64,000 nucleotides of DNA from the NCBI RefSeq assembly GCF_008709555.1, contig NZ_VYIJ01000004.1:32022-96021 (forward strand), read 5' to 3'. This document shows, in pieces, positions 33,748 through 42,949 of the stretch; position 1 is the stretch's first letter, and every line of letters begins with the position of its first letter. Source of the DNA: Thermoplasma sp. Lineage in GTDB: Archaea > Thermoplasmatota > Thermoplasmata > Thermoplasmatales > Thermoplasmataceae. The notes under the pieces were generated by a model, which made no database searches, had not been told where the DNA came from, and worked only from the letters and a program-made list of their open reading frames with translations. The position numbers and the translations under genes are program-made.

Positions 33748-34317
33748 TTATCGATGCAGTATCCTGGGCGTAAATACATCCTTCCTTGACAGCTCGTCGA
33801 TCCTGTTCGCTATGTATATGGCTATCTCAGGAGGTTTCATAAATTCTGTATTCACAACTATATCGTATATGGACAGGTCGTCTATGTCTATACCATAGAG
33901 CCTCCTGTACCTTTCCTTCTCGGATCTCTCCCTCTTCTCCATCAGATCCCTGGCCGCATCTATATCTATGTTCTCTCTTCCAGCAAACCTAACGAGTCTA
34001 GTATAATATGTGGCATATAGAAAGACTCTGAACGCACCTATGCCATTCAGGTACGATATCCAACCCGCCAGGCGTCCCTCAACTATTATATTGTCGTTCA
34101 CCTGCATGAATGCCTTCTGTGTCTCGTCCGTATAATAATCAGCTTCCGGATGGGTCTCAGAGTACACGTTAAAGTCCTCGATGCTCATATTCATCTTTTT
34201 TGCGGTTTCCCTGAAAAAGGTGCCTGAGGAATAGACCGAATAGCCTGTTATCTTCGACAGCTCAGAACTGACCGTTGATTTTCCGCTGCCGATCTTTCCG
34301 GCTATGGTTATCCTCAT
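33748..34317 (-). CDS. cmk: cytidylate kinase (archaeal type)
   Basis: Phosphorylates CMP/dCMP. The P-loop GKIGSGKSTVSSEL is at the N-terminus, followed by YSVYSSGTFFRETAKKM and NIIVEGRLAGW, as in the short archaeal CMP kinases of about 185 residues. Same strand as the ribosomal genes with a 13-base gap to the DUF106 gene. The cmk-cbf5 neighbourhood is conserved at the end of archaeal ribosomal clusters. Confidence 0.93.
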   Translation of the reverse strand: MRITIAGKIGSGKSTVSSELSKITGYSVYSSGTFFRETAKKMNMSIEDFNVYSETHPEADYYTDETQKAFMQVNDNIIVEGRLAGWISYLNGIGAFRVFLYATYYTRLVRFAGRENIDIDAARDLMEKRERSEKERYRRLYGIDIDDLSIYDIVVNTEFMKPPEIAIYIANRIDELSRKDVFTPRILHR

Positions 34318-34330
34318 TCCTGTTCCCTGT

Positions 34331-35020
34331 TCAGTCTGTTGCCTTGGAAACTGACATCCTGCTGAGCTTCCTCAGTTTGAAGCTGAAGTCAACGTACTTC
34401 ATCACCATGGTGACAAAGTAAGATACCACGAGTTCGGTAAGGAAGTACATGAATATCCAGTATGGCATTATCCAGAAATGGGCATTCGTTATGTTTATGT
34501 TGAAATCCCATGGAAACGCCACGTAGTTGTATGGAAGATTTCCGACAAAAACAAAGAGCCAGGCGTAGAACAGTATTGTGACGACGCTGATGACCATAAG
34601 AGGTTTCATGGTGTTCATGGACAGCTGGTACTGATCCATCGACATCTGCATTCTCATGCTGTTAAGCTTGTTTATCTTCTTCATGTCCCTTTCCCTGTAG
34701 GCCTCCCTTATGGCATCGTTGAAGGCCTTCATGGTGTTCTGCATCTTCCCCATCTTGACCCAGTCCGTGAAGAAATATCTGGGTATCGATAATATTATGC
34801 CTATTATCACACCTGTCAGTATTATGGTCAGGACAGGATACCTGTAACCGAATCCTATTGAGGGGATCAGAGCGAAATTGAGAAGCCTCCCAACGGCATC
34901 CCTGGAGGAAGGCGTGATCACAAGGAACAGCGATCCCAGCATGACGACCATATATATCATCTGGAAGGTCATCATCTTCTTCATCGCTTCCTGCTGTTCC
35001 TTGGGGTACTGTTCAGTCAA
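34331..35020 (-). CDS. DUF106 membrane protein (YidC/Oxa1/EMC3-like)
   Basis: 229 residues with three membrane segments (about 20-40, 120-165, 180-215) and a long basic coiled-coil-like loop (NTMKAFNDAIREAYRERDMK, KINKLNSMRMQM) between the first and second. This layout is that of archaeal YidC-like insertases, related to Oxa1 and EMC3, which help insert membrane proteins beside the Sec channel. It sits between adkA and cmk, downstream of secY, the standard archaeal context. Overlaps adkA by 8 bases. Confidence 0.85.
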   Translation of the reverse strand: MTEQYPKEQQEAMKKMMTFQMIYMVVMLGSLFLVITPSSRDAVGRLLNFALIPSIGFGYRYPVLTIILTGVIIGIILSIPRYFFTDWVKMGKMQNTMKAFNDAIREAYRERDMKKINKLNSMRMQMSMDQYQLSMNTMKPLMVISVVTILFYAWLFVFVGNLPYNYVAFPWDFNINITNAHFWIMPYWIFMYFLTELVVSYFVTMVMKYVDFSFKLRKLSRMSVSKATD

Positions 35021-35564
35021 CCGTAATCACCTTTATGATATCCTGTGCTGCCTTATCTGGTTTTCCCTCTTCGTTTGTTACGATCTTCACCGTTGCACCG
35101 CTGAATACGGAATAGGCTGCAGCAAATGCCCTGTTGATCTCCTGGTGTTCTCTGATGCTCTCTATCGAATCCTCGTCCCGAGCCCTCGTTGGATCGTTCC
35201 GCCTGCGGCTGAGGATCAGTTCTGGATCTGCTTCTACTATTATGAATATTGACGCATTTATTTCTCGAAGGACCCATTCTGGTAGACCCGGAAGATAACC
35301 AAATGGAGTCTTGATGGACATATGCGTGTCCACTATGACGTTGTCCATCTTCCCTATCTCCATTGCGGCATTCTTCTGCAGGTCGATCTGGATGTCCCGC
35401 GAAAGCTTGCGCATCTGATCTCTGTTATCGACCAGACCCCGCTTCTTCGCCAGTTCGAACATCAGTGTGCCGTAATTGACCATGTTTATTCCAGTCTGCC
35501 TGCTCACTATGTCAAGCACCGTGGTCTTTCCCACGCCTGCAACTCCAGTTATTACTGACCGCAT
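35013..35564 (-). CDS. adkA: adenylate kinase, archaeal AdkA type
   Basis: Converts AMP and ATP to two ADP. GVAGVGKTTVLDIVSRQT is the P-loop; VDTHMSIKTPFGYLPGLP and ADPELILSRRRND belong to the archaeal AdkA family, which is distinct from bacterial Adk. The length of 183 residues is normal. It begins one base upstream of the secY stop, in the conserved secY-adk arrangement. Confidence 0.94.
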   Translation of the reverse strand: MRSVITGVAGVGKTTVLDIVSRQTGINMVNYGTLMFELAKKRGLVDNRDQMRKLSRDIQIDLQKNAAMEIGKMDNVIVDTHMSIKTPFGYLPGLPEWVLREINASIFIIVEADPELILSRRRNDPTRARDEDSIESIREHQEINRAFAAAYSVFSGATVKIVTNEEGKPDKAAQDIIKVITVD

Positions 35565-37325
35565 TCAACCACCCACGAAGAACTGCCTTATCACAGGATG
35601 CATCTCCATAAGCTGCTCCCTGCCCATCGCCTCGTAGAACTGTATTATTATACCGACAGCCAGGAGAAGGCCTGTTCCGCTAGTATCTCCGACGGTACCT
35701 ATAAGGTTCGCACCGGCGGCCAAAAGTCCCACAACTGCACCGCTGAATATCGTTATGGCCGGTATGTATTTTTTGAGCACGCGCTCCATGACCCTCGGAT
35801 CCCTCCTGAAACCAGGTATCTGCATACCACTGGCCTGTATCTGTTTCGCAACAGCCGAAGCTCCCATGTTGGTGGTCTCTATCCAGAATATTGCGAAGAG
35901 GACGCTAAAGCCAACCATGAAGGCTGTGAACACTATGATGTGTATTGCCTCCTGGAGTGGGGTGTGCCCCAGCAGTATGTTCTGGTAGGCCGATGGCTGC
36001 AGTATCGGGAAGAGCCAGTCAGACAACCCATTGGGCGAGAATAGGTAGTATGCAAGTCCACCCGTTGGCGTGGTAGCCGATATGTTCAATGCAGTGGCCT
36101 GCGCAGTGGTCGGATATGAACCGAGAAGCGGATTGTGCCCGAATATAGGAACCTTGCTCAGAACCGGACTGCTCCAGAAGAGCAGTGTCCACATGGACAC
36201 ATTGGCCAGCAGAGCTGTTGCAAGTATCACAGGTATATTCGAGGCATAGAGCAGCTGCAGAGGATAGCGGCCCCTGGCACCTCTTACCCTCTCATGCGAT
36301 ATAGGAAGCTCTATCTTGCTGCTCTGGAAGTAAGCGACAAGGAAGAAGATCAGCAGCGTACCAAGAACTGCTATCATTGGATTCGGCGGTGAAAAGAGTA
36401 TCTGAACCACACCGTTGGTCAGAAGATATGATGAAGAGGAATGCATTATTATGTAGAACATCTTTGGGAATGCACCGGCCGGTGGGTTCGTCAGAGAGTA
36501 GGTGAGCGCGTTGTTCAGGGCCTGCCAGTTGAAGGCACCGATGAACAGCTGCTCTGAAACATCCGCTGCAATGAACAGCGATATACCGGATCCTATCCCG
36601 TACTTCGAGACGACCTCGTCCATCAGGAACACCAGATAGGAACCGAAGAAGAGCTGAAGGATTATTATTGTCTGAGCCAGGAACTCTCCATAGCCTGGAA
36701 ACACCGCGTTTATGGAATTTACAACCTTAGTGTCCGGTACAAGGTATCCAAACGCCTGCGGTATCGCCTCGACGAATATCATTATGATGACCAGAAGCTT
36801 CTGAACACCCTGATATATGGCCTTGTCTTCGGCATTCTGCAGGTCCAGGTTGAATATCTTTGCACCCACGAACAACTGCATGACTATGCTTGCGGTGACT
36901 ATAGGGCCTATACCGAGATCCATCAGGGATCCGGAGGCGCCAGCGAATATCTCCCTGAACGATGCGAAGACGTCTATGGTCTGGGCCGTGTTTAGACCAT
37001 ATATGTATATGTTGCTCAGGGCGAAGTAAAGCACCACGATCAGGGCCGTCCACATCATCTTATACTTGAATTCGACGTGACCCTTGGCCTTCTTAACTGC
37101 TGGAAGCTTTGCTGTCAGATCCTCCAGGCCATACAGTTTGCTCTTCTTTGGGCCCCTGTAGCTGGCAACCAGATAGGTGATATAAAAAAGCGGTGCGATT
37201 ATGACGCCAGCTATCGTCAGTTTTATGTATCCCAGGTGACCGAAGTACCAGAATGCGATCATTACGATCGCATATACGATTATGAGGGGGAAAACAACTG
37301 AATTGTTACGCTGAGCTTCCGTCAT
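35565..37325 (-). CDS. secY: preprotein translocase subunit SecY
   Basis: Central channel of the Sec61/SecYE-beta translocon. At least ten membrane segments; the plug region GASGSLMDLGIGPIVTASIVMQLF and the cytoplasmic motif ELPISHERVRGARGRYPLQLL are family signatures. At 586 residues it is roughly 100 longer than many archaeal SecY proteins. Extra length lies in exterior loops, around FNWQALNNALTYSLTNPPAG and PVLSKVPIFGHNPLLGSYPT. Its start lies 20 bases inside the end of the L15 gene. Confidence 0.96.
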   Translation of the reverse strand: MTEAQRNNSVVFPLIIVYAIVMIAFWYFGHLGYIKLTIAGVIIAPLFYITYLVASYRGPKKSKLYGLEDLTAKLPAVKKAKGHVEFKYKMMWTALIVVLYFALSNIYIYGLNTAQTIDVFASFREIFAGASGSLMDLGIGPIVTASIVMQLFVGAKIFNLDLQNAEDKAIYQGVQKLLVIIMIFVEAIPQAFGYLVPDTKVVNSINAVFPGYGEFLAQTIIILQLFFGSYLVFLMDEVVSKYGIGSGISLFIAADVSEQLFIGAFNWQALNNALTYSLTNPPAGAFPKMFYIIMHSSSSYLLTNGVVQILFSPPNPMIAVLGTLLIFFLVAYFQSSKIELPISHERVRGARGRYPLQLLYASNIPVILATALLANVSMWTLLFWSSPVLSKVPIFGHNPLLGSYPTTAQATALNISATTPTGGLAYYLFSPNGLSDWLFPILQPSAYQNILLGHTPLQEAIHIIVFTAFMVGFSVLFAIFWIETTNMGASAVAKQIQASGMQIPGFRRDPRVMERVLKKYIPAITIFSGAVVGLLAAGANLIGTVGDTSGTGLLLAVGIIIQFYEAMGREQLMEMHPVIRQFFVGG

Positions 37326-37740
37326 TTTCGATCTTCGAACCTATAGCTGAAAGCTTACTTATTGCTTTTTCGGTTGCCTTATCAATGATTATCGTTGACT
37401 TTACCGTGAAGTTTCCGTTTCCAAGCAGCTTATCGTAGCCTGCCGCCCTAAGATCCACTATTATCTCTCCGTTCTCCTCCCTCACGAAGCCGTCCCTTTT
37501 GAGGCTCTCATACATGTACTCAACGTCACCCAGGTTGATAGGCACCTCAACCTGTGAAATGTGATGGCTGGTGAAGCCCTTCCCGCCGAAGTGCAGTGGG
37601 TCATATTTCACCATCCATATCCACTTGTGCTTTCCCATGCCGGCGTTTCCGCTTCCTCCCTTCTTACCCTTTCCACGACCGGCCTTGAAACCACGGCCAT
37701 AATGGCCGCCACGAAGCTTTTTAGTTCTCTCTCTTACCAT
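37306..37740 (-). CDS. rpl15: ribosomal protein L15
   Basis: uL15, 144 residues. The basic Gly-rich N-terminus (KLRGGHYGRGFKAGRGKGKK) and the GMGKHKW segment are the archaeal L15 pattern; the C-terminal half folds as a small domain (GYDKLLGNGNFTVKSTIIID). It overlaps L30 upstream and secY downstream by 20 bases each, so the three must be translated together. Located next to the peptidyl-transferase rRNA domain in the 50S subunit. Confidence 0.96.
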   Translation of the reverse strand: MVRERTKKLRGGHYGRGFKAGRGKGKKGGSGNAGMGKHKWIWMVKYDPLHFGGKGFTSHHISQVEVPINLGDVEYMYESLKRDGFVREENGEIIVDLRAAGYDKLLGNGNFTVKSTIIIDKATEKAISKLSAIGSKIENDGSSA

Positions 37741-38218
37741 TCAGGTCCACCCCTGATATGATCATCCTTCTGATCAGCTGATTTATATCAGATCCCCTGT
37801 ACCCAGAGGATCCACCGCTCCTGTAGGACTTCCTTATGGCCTCATATCCACCCTTTGGTGGGTTGAGCCTCAGGACAGGAACGGCATCCGTTATGTCAGA
37901 TGGCTTTATCTTACCGTCTATGAGGGCCTGCGCCAGATCCCTGTAGGACGAGAACCCAGTCTTCTCCTTGAGCTCCTCTTCGGTCAGATGTCTGCGGCCC
38001 CTGAACATGAGTCTGTTCTTCAGGAGAAGTTCCAGAGTGTCGACATCTATCTCTCCCCAGGTCACATAATCCTTGACCTTCTGGAGCATGCCCTTCACCA
38101 CGTCATCCTCGTTGAGCAGCACCAGATGATTGATCCTGTTCAATCTCATCAGGTGCGCAGTATCCGCAATGTCCTCCTTTATACCAGTTCTACCCCTAAT
38201 CCTTATGACCGCTAACAT
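37721..38218 (-). CDS. rpl30: ribosomal protein L30
   Basis: uL30 in its archaeal form, 165 residues. AVIRIRGRTGIKEDIADTAHLMRLNRINHLVL is the conserved N-terminal domain (read in two blocks here), followed by the archaeal/eukaryotic extension with LLLKNRLMFRGRRHLTEEEL and RLNPPKGGYEAIRKSY. Overlaps S5 by 23 bases and L15 by 20. Standard position between rps5 and rpl15. Confidence 0.96.
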   Translation of the reverse strand: MLAVIRIRGRTGIKEDIADTAHLMRLNRINHLVLLNEDDVVKGMLQKVKDYVTWGEIDVDTLELLLKNRLMFRGRRHLTEEELKEKTGFSSYRDLAQALIDGKIKPSDITDAVPVLRLNPPKGGYEAIRKSYRSGGSSGYRGSDINQLIRRMIISGVDLNGKREN

Positions 38219-38861
38219 TCACAACACTCCCCGAATATATAGGTGTAGATAGTACTATGCCTGGATTTATCCTGACCTTTGATGTTTCCTTCAGTGCATT
38301 GTATACTGCAAGTGCATAGTTCACGGTTGTCTTGGTGTGGCCCGCCGCAAATCCCCAGGCATCCTCGATGCCTGCTATGCTGAGTATGGTTCTGGCCACA
38401 TCTCCAACTGCCAGACCTACCCCTCTTGGAGCAGGTTTCAGGGTTATTCTTACGGAACCGGACTTACCCTGGACAAGAAACGGCAGCGTGTGAGCTCTCC
38501 CACATCCACATTCCCAGGACCCGCAGCCTCTCCTTATCTCCATTATGTTAAGCTTTGCATTTATCAATGCCTTCTTGATGGCGGGAGCAGCCTCCTTTGA
38601 ACGCCCTATTCCGAGACCCACGTATCCATCGCCATTTCCAACAACCACCGTTATTGAGTAGGTCATCCTCCTGCCGGAGTCCGTCATCCTCTGCGCCCTC
38701 TTTATATCTATGACCTCATCCTTCAGATTGGGAAGAAGATAATCTACTATCTCATATTCTTTGAGAGGGAGCTTGCTTCTGAGGGCTTCTCCCATAGTCT
38801 TTATCTGACCTGAGGCAACAAGCTTGCCCAGCTGCGTCTTAGGAATCCATTCATCACTCAT
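38196..38861 (-). CDS. rps5: ribosomal protein S5
   Basis: uS5, 221 residues. The double-stranded RNA-binding-like domain (RMTDSGRRMTYSITVVVGNG) and the C-terminal APRGVGLAVGDVARTILSIAG segment are both clear; GRSKEAAPAIKKALINAKLN is the conserved helix. S5 guards decoding fidelity in the 30S subunit. Overlaps L18 by 4 bases (ATGA) and L30 by 23. Confidence 0.96.
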   Translation of the reverse strand: MSDEWIPKTQLGKLVASGQIKTMGEALRSKLPLKEYEIVDYLLPNLKDEVIDIKRAQRMTDSGRRMTYSITVVVGNGDGYVGLGIGRSKEAAPAIKKALINAKLNIMEIRRGCGSWECGCGRAHTLPFLVQGKSGSVRITLKPAPRGVGLAVGDVARTILSIAGIEDAWGFAAGHTKTTVNYALAVYNALKETSKVRINPGIVLSTPIYSGSVVNVSGHKD

Positions 38862-39340
38862 GCTTTCTCCTCCATTTTCTTGAAGTTCTTAACTATCTCC
38901 GATATCTTTATCGGGGACTTGAGGTGCTTCCCATCCATACGTTTCTTATCTGGGAATACATCCTCGCCGTGTGGTACCTCTATTCCGGCATCGATGAACC
39001 CCTTCAGGCACGCAGCGATCCTTCCGCCCTTTCTGAATTTTCTCCTGCCGGTATCCAGCACCGCACCTTCTACTCCGTTCTTTTCAGCCTCCATGCCAGC
39101 TATGTAACCTACGAGGTAGCATATCTGTATGTTGTTTCCTCTAATCTCTACTCCGTATTTGGCCAGAGTCTTATCTGTGACCGTGAACAGTATCCTGTCT
39201 CCGATCTCTGAATATTCTGCTACCTGTGCTATAATGCCCTTTCCAGTTATCCTCACTATGAATCTTTTCTCTCTGGACTTGAGCAGCTTTAACCTCTTCG
39301 AATAATCTGTAATTCCAGCCTCCTTTCTCTTGAACACCAT
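38858..39340 (-). CDS. rpl18: ribosomal protein L18
   Basis: uL18, the 5S rRNA-binding protein, about 160 residues. TDYSKRLKLLKSREKRFIVR at the N-terminus and RRKFRKGGRIAACLKGFIDAGIEVPHGEDVFP in two blocks fit archaeal L18. I choose the ATG at 39340; an in-frame GTG at 39349, overlapping the L19e stop, would add three residues. The archaeal 5S RNA partner is encoded far away at 3229. Confidence 0.95.
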   Translation of the reverse strand: MVFKRKEAGITDYSKRLKLLKSREKRFIVRITGKGIIAQVAEYSEIGDRILFTVTDKTLAKYGVEIRGNNIQICYLVGYIAGMEAEKNGVEGAVLDTGRRKFRKGGRIAACLKGFIDAGIEVPHGEDVFPDKKRMDGKHLKSPIKISEIVKNFKKMEEKA

Positions 39341-39345
39341 GGATA

Positions 39346-39804
39346 TCACTCACCCACCAAACCTGCACTCTTCAGATGGGATAGGAGCTGTGCTCTCGAC
39401 CTTATGGAACCGCTTTTGATGAACCTGTAGTACTTCCTGTATGTCTCCTTGGTTATCTTGCCCTCGCTCTTCAATGTCCTTAGCTCATCTCTTAGTGCCC
39501 TAATTGTGTCTATCCAGCGTTCCTTGCGCGGGTATCTAGCATATCTCGTTCCTCTTATGGAACCAGGGCCTCTTCTCCTGTCCTTAGAGAGCTGCTTTAT
39601 CCTCTTCTTGAGTCTTCCGTTGGATATGCCCTTCTTCTGCTTTATCCTTATCACGTCCTGCTTCATCAGGGCGATAACGTCCTGCCTGGTTGCGGCCTCC
39701 ATCACACGATCTATCTTGTTCGTATCAATGTAGACTCTGGATGCACCAACGCCTTTGATATCTGCAACGATCCTCTTAACACTCTCCGATCTCATCGTTT
39801 TCAC
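39346..39804 (-). CDS. rpl19e: ribosomal protein L19e
   Basis: Archaeal/eukaryotic-only protein eL19, 152 residues, very basic and helical. Recognisable blocks are [51 protein letters not shown] in parts, and [20 protein letters not shown]. Overlaps L32e by 4 bases. The second Met (three residues in) is a possible start. Confidence 0.95.
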   Translation of the reverse strand: MKTMRSESVKRIVADIKGVGASRVYIDTNKIDRVMEAATRQDVIALMKQDVIRIKQKKGISNGRLKKRIKQLSKDRRRGPGSIRGTRYARYPRKERWIDTIRALRDELRTLKSEGKITKETYRKYYRFIKSGSIRSRAQLLSHLKSAGLVGE

Positions 39805-40202
39805 CTTCCGTTGAGCACCTTCAGTTTCAGCTCCTCGGATCTCTTCACTATCTCCTGCCTCTTCCGAGAACCTACGCTGGATGCGATCCTCACTGCCTGA
39901 TACCTTGGATCCACTGCCTCAAGTTCCTTGACGTTGTGTACAAGCACCTCATAGTATCCCGATGGATGCATGCCTCTCACAGCCGCTGGCGACCTGAAAC
40001 CGGCATCCACCACTGGTGGTCTCCTGGCAAGATGCTCTCTCAGCTTTGAATGCTTTCCCCTGGGCTTTCGCCAAGCGTCGCCCAGCTTCTTGTACCTGAA
40101 CCACTCCTGGCGGTGGAATTCCACCCTCTTCCTCGCCATGATGTTCTTGATCTTGAGCAACCTGCGCTGATTTTCATCAAGCAATCTGTTCATCTCATTC
40201 AC
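39801..40202 (-). CDS. rpl32e: ribosomal protein L32e
   Basis: eL32, 133 residues, archaeal/eukaryotic specific. [20 protein letters not shown], then [34 protein letters not shown] in blocks, gives the family pattern. Overlaps L6 upstream by 8 bases and L19e downstream by 4. The very short linkers show one polycistronic message. Confidence 0.95.
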   Translation of the reverse strand: MNEMNRLLDENQRRLLKIKNIMARKRVEFHRQEWFRYKKLGDAWRKPRGKHSKLREHLARRPPVVDAGFRSPAAVRGMHPSGYYEVLVHNVKELEAVDPRYQAVRIASSVGSRKRQEIVKRSEELKLKVLNGR

Positions 40203-40731
40203 CCTTTGAAATCAGGTATATTCCGTCCTGAAAGACCCTTGGATCGAATCCCTTGATTATTGTCGAACGCTCTATATTGGCAGCGGTCTCACCGACATCC
40301 TTCTTTGATATGCCCGATATGTAAACACGATCACCCTTCACGGTGACTGTTGTGTCTCCAACGATCTCAGCGGTCCTCGGAGATCTCTCCCCGAAGAAGT
40401 TCTCGATAACCACCGTCTTTCCTTTGACAGAAACTCTCATTGGGAAATGGCTGTAATCAATCTTCATTTCATATTGGAAGCCATCCTTCAGCCCCTTGAT
40501 CATGTTGTTTATCTCAGAAGCCCATGTTCCAACTATTCCCCTCACCATTGAGTTGTCCTTGCTGGCATTGATCTTTATTGTGCTGCCATCCTGAACTATC
40601 TTTACGTAGTTGTTTGCGAAGTTCTTTGATATGGTCTTTCCCCCATAGGACATCGTCACGGTGGTTCCGGACACTGATACCTTGAATCCCTCAGGAATCT
40701 TTATGGATCTAGCTTCCTTCCAATTTATCAT
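40195..40731 (-). CDS. rpl6: ribosomal protein L6
   Basis: uL6, 178 residues with the duplicated L6 fold. [20 protein letters not shown] begins the first copy; [20 protein letters not shown] and FEYQMKI-type strands lead to the second, ending with the archaeal [18 protein letters not shown]. Located at the GTPase-associated centre of the 50S subunit. Nine bases after S8. Confidence 0.96.
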   Translation of the reverse strand: MINWKEARSIKIPEGFKVSVSGTTVTMSYGGKTISKNFANNYVKIVQDGSTIKINASKDNSMVRGIVGTWASEINNMIKGLKDGFQYEMKIDYSHFPMRVSVKGKTVVIENFFGERSPRTAEIVGDTTVTVKGDRVYISGISKKDVGETAANIERSTIIKGFDPRVFQDGIYLISKGE

Positions 40732-40740
40732 CTCGACACC

Positions 40741-41130
40741 TCAATACACATAGGCCAGAAGTTTACCCCCGATGCCAAGTTTCCTGGCTTCTATGTTGCT
40801 CATAACACCCTTCGTTGTGGTGAGTATGAGTATACCAAAGTCCTCGGCGGGTAGGTATCTGGCCTCATATTTCTCAAGATTCTCATTCTTAACTGGGAAC
40901 CTTGGCTTAATGACACCGCAGTTATTTATTGTTGTGTTCAGTACTATCTTGAACTTTCCGCCCCTGCTCTCGTCTATGACTTCGAAGCTCTTTATGTAGT
41001 TGTAGTCCTGCATGACCTTGAGTACCTTTCCGATCAATTTAGCTGCAGGTTCAGCTATTATCTCCCTCTTTCCTAACCTCGAAGCGTTCTTTATTGAATT
41101 TATGACATCATTCAGTGTATCGTTCTTCAT
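40741..41130 (-). CDS. rps8: ribosomal protein S8
   Basis: uS8, 129 residues, which nucleates the 16S central domain. NDVINSIKNASRLGKREI at the N-terminus and DFGILILTTTKGVMSNIEARKLGIGGKLLAYVY in blocks at the C-terminus are diagnostic. Nine bases separate it from S14 and L6 each. Confidence 0.96.
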   Translation of the reverse strand: MKNDTLNDVINSIKNASRLGKREIIAEPAAKLIGKVLKVMQDYNYIKSFEVIDESRGGKFKIVLNTTINNCGVIKPRFPVKNENLEKYEARYLPAEDFGILILTTTKGVMSNIEARKLGIGGKLLAYVY

Positions 41131-41139
41131 CAGGACACC

Positions 41140-41304
41140 TCAGCTGTACTTCTCAAATCCTAGCTGCCTGGCAGTTTCTCTGAAGCACTGTCTGCACAGG
41201 TGCAGGCCATACCTTCTCACAATACCTCTCTTCCTTCCACATCTAACGCAACCATCAATGTGCCCGTATTTCTTCTTTGGTTTGAGTTTAACCTGCGACA
41301 ACAT
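41140..41304 (-). CDS. rps14: ribosomal protein S14 (zinc type)
   Basis: A 54-residue zinc-binding uS14 found between L5 and S8. Ligands are Cys 19 and 22 ([19 protein letters not shown]) and Cys 37 and 40 ([18 protein letters not shown]), the usual archaeal pattern. It begins one base after the L5 stop. Short enough to be missed by simple ORF cut-offs. Confidence 0.96.
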
Positions 41305-41305
41305 C

Positions 41306-41818
41306 TCACCTCACAACAGTAACCTTGAAGTTCTTCTGCAGGAAATCCTGCGCTTCTTCTTTCTTGACTCTGATGCTGTTCGGAATGGTCTTTGCACCTA
41401 TTCTTCTCCTCTCTATTCTGTATCCACCACGTCTTCTGAACACTATGGCTACATCCATTCCGAATATACCTATATCAGGGTCGTACTTCATGCCCTTGAA
41501 ATCTGTATAATCCGATATACCAAAGTATGCATTACCGTGCTTGTCGAACGAATAGTCTGTTATCTTGTAGTCCTTCACGTAGAACGCCTTATGCAGGAAT
41601 TCTATGGCATCCTTCTTTCTCAGCGTGACCTTCACACCTATGGGTAAGCGCTTCCTTATGTTGAAGTCTCGGACACTCTTCTTGGCCAGCGTGTTCGTTG
41701 CCTTGTGGCCTGTGAGCATCTCCAACACCTTGGCAGCCTTCGTCAGCCTGTCCCCGGCCTGCCCAACGCCTATGTTCACGACTACTTTATCTATCATGAC
41801 CTCTTCCATGGGGTTCAC
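41306..41818 (-). CDS. rpl5: ribosomal protein L5
   Basis: uL5, 170 residues, binds 5S rRNA and contacts the P-site t[24 protein letters not shown] at the start, [20 protein letters not shown] and [20 protein letters not shown] are the family blocks; the C-terminus has the archaeal [19 protein letters not shown]. Overlaps S4e by 4 bases. Confidence 0.96.
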   Translation of the reverse strand: MNPMEEVMIDKVVVNIGVGQAGDRLTKAAKVLEMLTGHKATNTLAKKSVRDFNIRKRLPIGVKVTLRKKDAIEFLHKAFYVKDYKITDYSFDKHGNAYFGISDYTDFKGMKYDPDIGIFGMDVAIVFRRRGGYRIERRRIGAKTIPNSIRVKKEEAQDFLQKNFKVTVVR

Positions 41819-42522
41819 GGGATCACCTCCTCTGGATTAAGTGCGAAGGAGAACTTTGAACTTCCAACCATGAAGACGTGGTCCTTTATGGTAGAGAAGC
41901 CCTCCTGGAAATGAACCAGGTTAGCTGATGATCCCTCCTTCACCTCTATCTTGCTTATGGTGCCTGTCTGGTTCACATGCGATCCGGCAGTGATGTAGGC
42001 TTTGTTTCCGGGCTGCATCTTTATTATCTCGCTTATCTTCATATCCGGTATGGACACGACGAGGACGTCTCCGACCTTTATGCTCTTATCATCGGTTATG
42101 AACGTTCTGCCATCATGTGTTCCAAGCTGTATCTTGTTTCCAGGCGCCATAACCTTGGATCTGACCTTTAGCAGTTTCATCGCTGCCCTCTCCTTATCCT
42201 CCTTCATCAGTACCAGAGCGCCCTGATCGTTGTAAACAACCCTGTAAAACTCACCGTTGATCTCTATCACGTCCATGAATCCCGCGGCGAACTTCTTCTG
42301 CCTGACTATCCTGCCATCAACCTTCACAAGTCCATTCGCAAGTATCCTGGCAGCCTCACGTTCCTTGTCCGAAAGTCCAAGATAGTCCCTGATGATCGAA
42401 AGAAGCGTCACCGACTGATCCTTGGGATGCATGCCTGGGTTTGGTGTAGGCCCCCAGAAGAAGGTCTTCCTCGGGATCTTCACCTGCCTTGATACCATCA
42501 GCCTCTTAGTTCTGTTTATCAT
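41815..42522 (-). CDS. rps4e: ribosomal protein S4e
   Basis: eS4, archaeal/eukaryotic, 235 residues. The start FFWGPTPNPGMHPKDQSVTL, an S4-like RNA-binding segment (AARILANGLVKVDGRIVR), and a central KOW-like region (PGNKAYITAGSHVNQTGTIS) are in the right order. Overlaps the end of L24 by 17 bases and L5 by 4. Confidence 0.95.
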   Translation of the reverse strand: MINRTKRLMVSRQVKIPRKTFFWGPTPNPGMHPKDQSVTLLSIIRDYLGLSDKEREAARILANGLVKVDGRIVRQKKFAAGFMDVIEINGEFYRVVYNDQGALVLMKEDKERAAMKLLKVRSKVMAPGNKIQLGTHDGRTFITDDKSIKVGDVLVVSIPDMKISEIIKMQPGNKAYITAGSHVNQTGTISKIEVKEGSSANLVHFQEGFSTIKDHVFMVGSSKFSFALNPEEVIP

Positions 42523-42940
42523 CTTCCTCTACCTCTGATTTTTCCTCTGCTACAGGCGCTTCCTGCTCCTTCTGCGTTTCGGCCTTCTCCTCCTGCTTGG
42601 GTTCAGGCTCTGGTTCTGGCTTCTCAACCACGATATTCTTCCTGGCAGCCAGTGTTTTTATCTTGTCGAACCTGTCTCCGCGGGAGAGATCGAGATGTGT
42701 GATCTGGAGTTTCTCCGGCTGAATGCCGAAGCCCTTCTGCTTTCCATCTGCTTTGGCGATCGTTATACCCTCAACCACAACGAGCCCTGAGGCATGATCA
42801 ACCTCAGCCACCTTACCTCCTTCTCCCTTCTTGGATCCGCTTATGACCTTGACAACGTCTCCCTTTATCACTGGGAATGACCTTATACCATACTTCTTTC
42901 TTAGATCCTTGCTGAGAGATACTTCCATTTTTCTATACAT
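42506..42940 (-). CDS. rpl24: ribosomal protein L24 with acidic tail
   Basis: uL24, 144 residues. The KOW motif is in VIKGDVVKVISGSKKGEGGK, followed by the archaeal region IAKADGKQKGFGIQPEKLQI. The last 40 residues are a low-complexity Glu/Pro/Lys tail (KPEPEPEPKQEEKAE and onward) that most archaeal L24 proteins of about 120 residues do not have. Its final codons overlap S4e by 17 bases. Confidence 0.95.
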   Translation of the reverse strand: MYRKMEVSLSKDLRKKYGIRSFPVIKGDVVKVISGSKKGEGGKVAEVDHASGLVVVEGITIAKADGKQKGFGIQPEKLQITHLDLSRGDRFDKIKTLAARKNIVVEKPEPEPEPKQEEKAETQKEQEAPVAEEKSEVEEDDKQN

Positions 42941-42949
42941 ATGATCACC

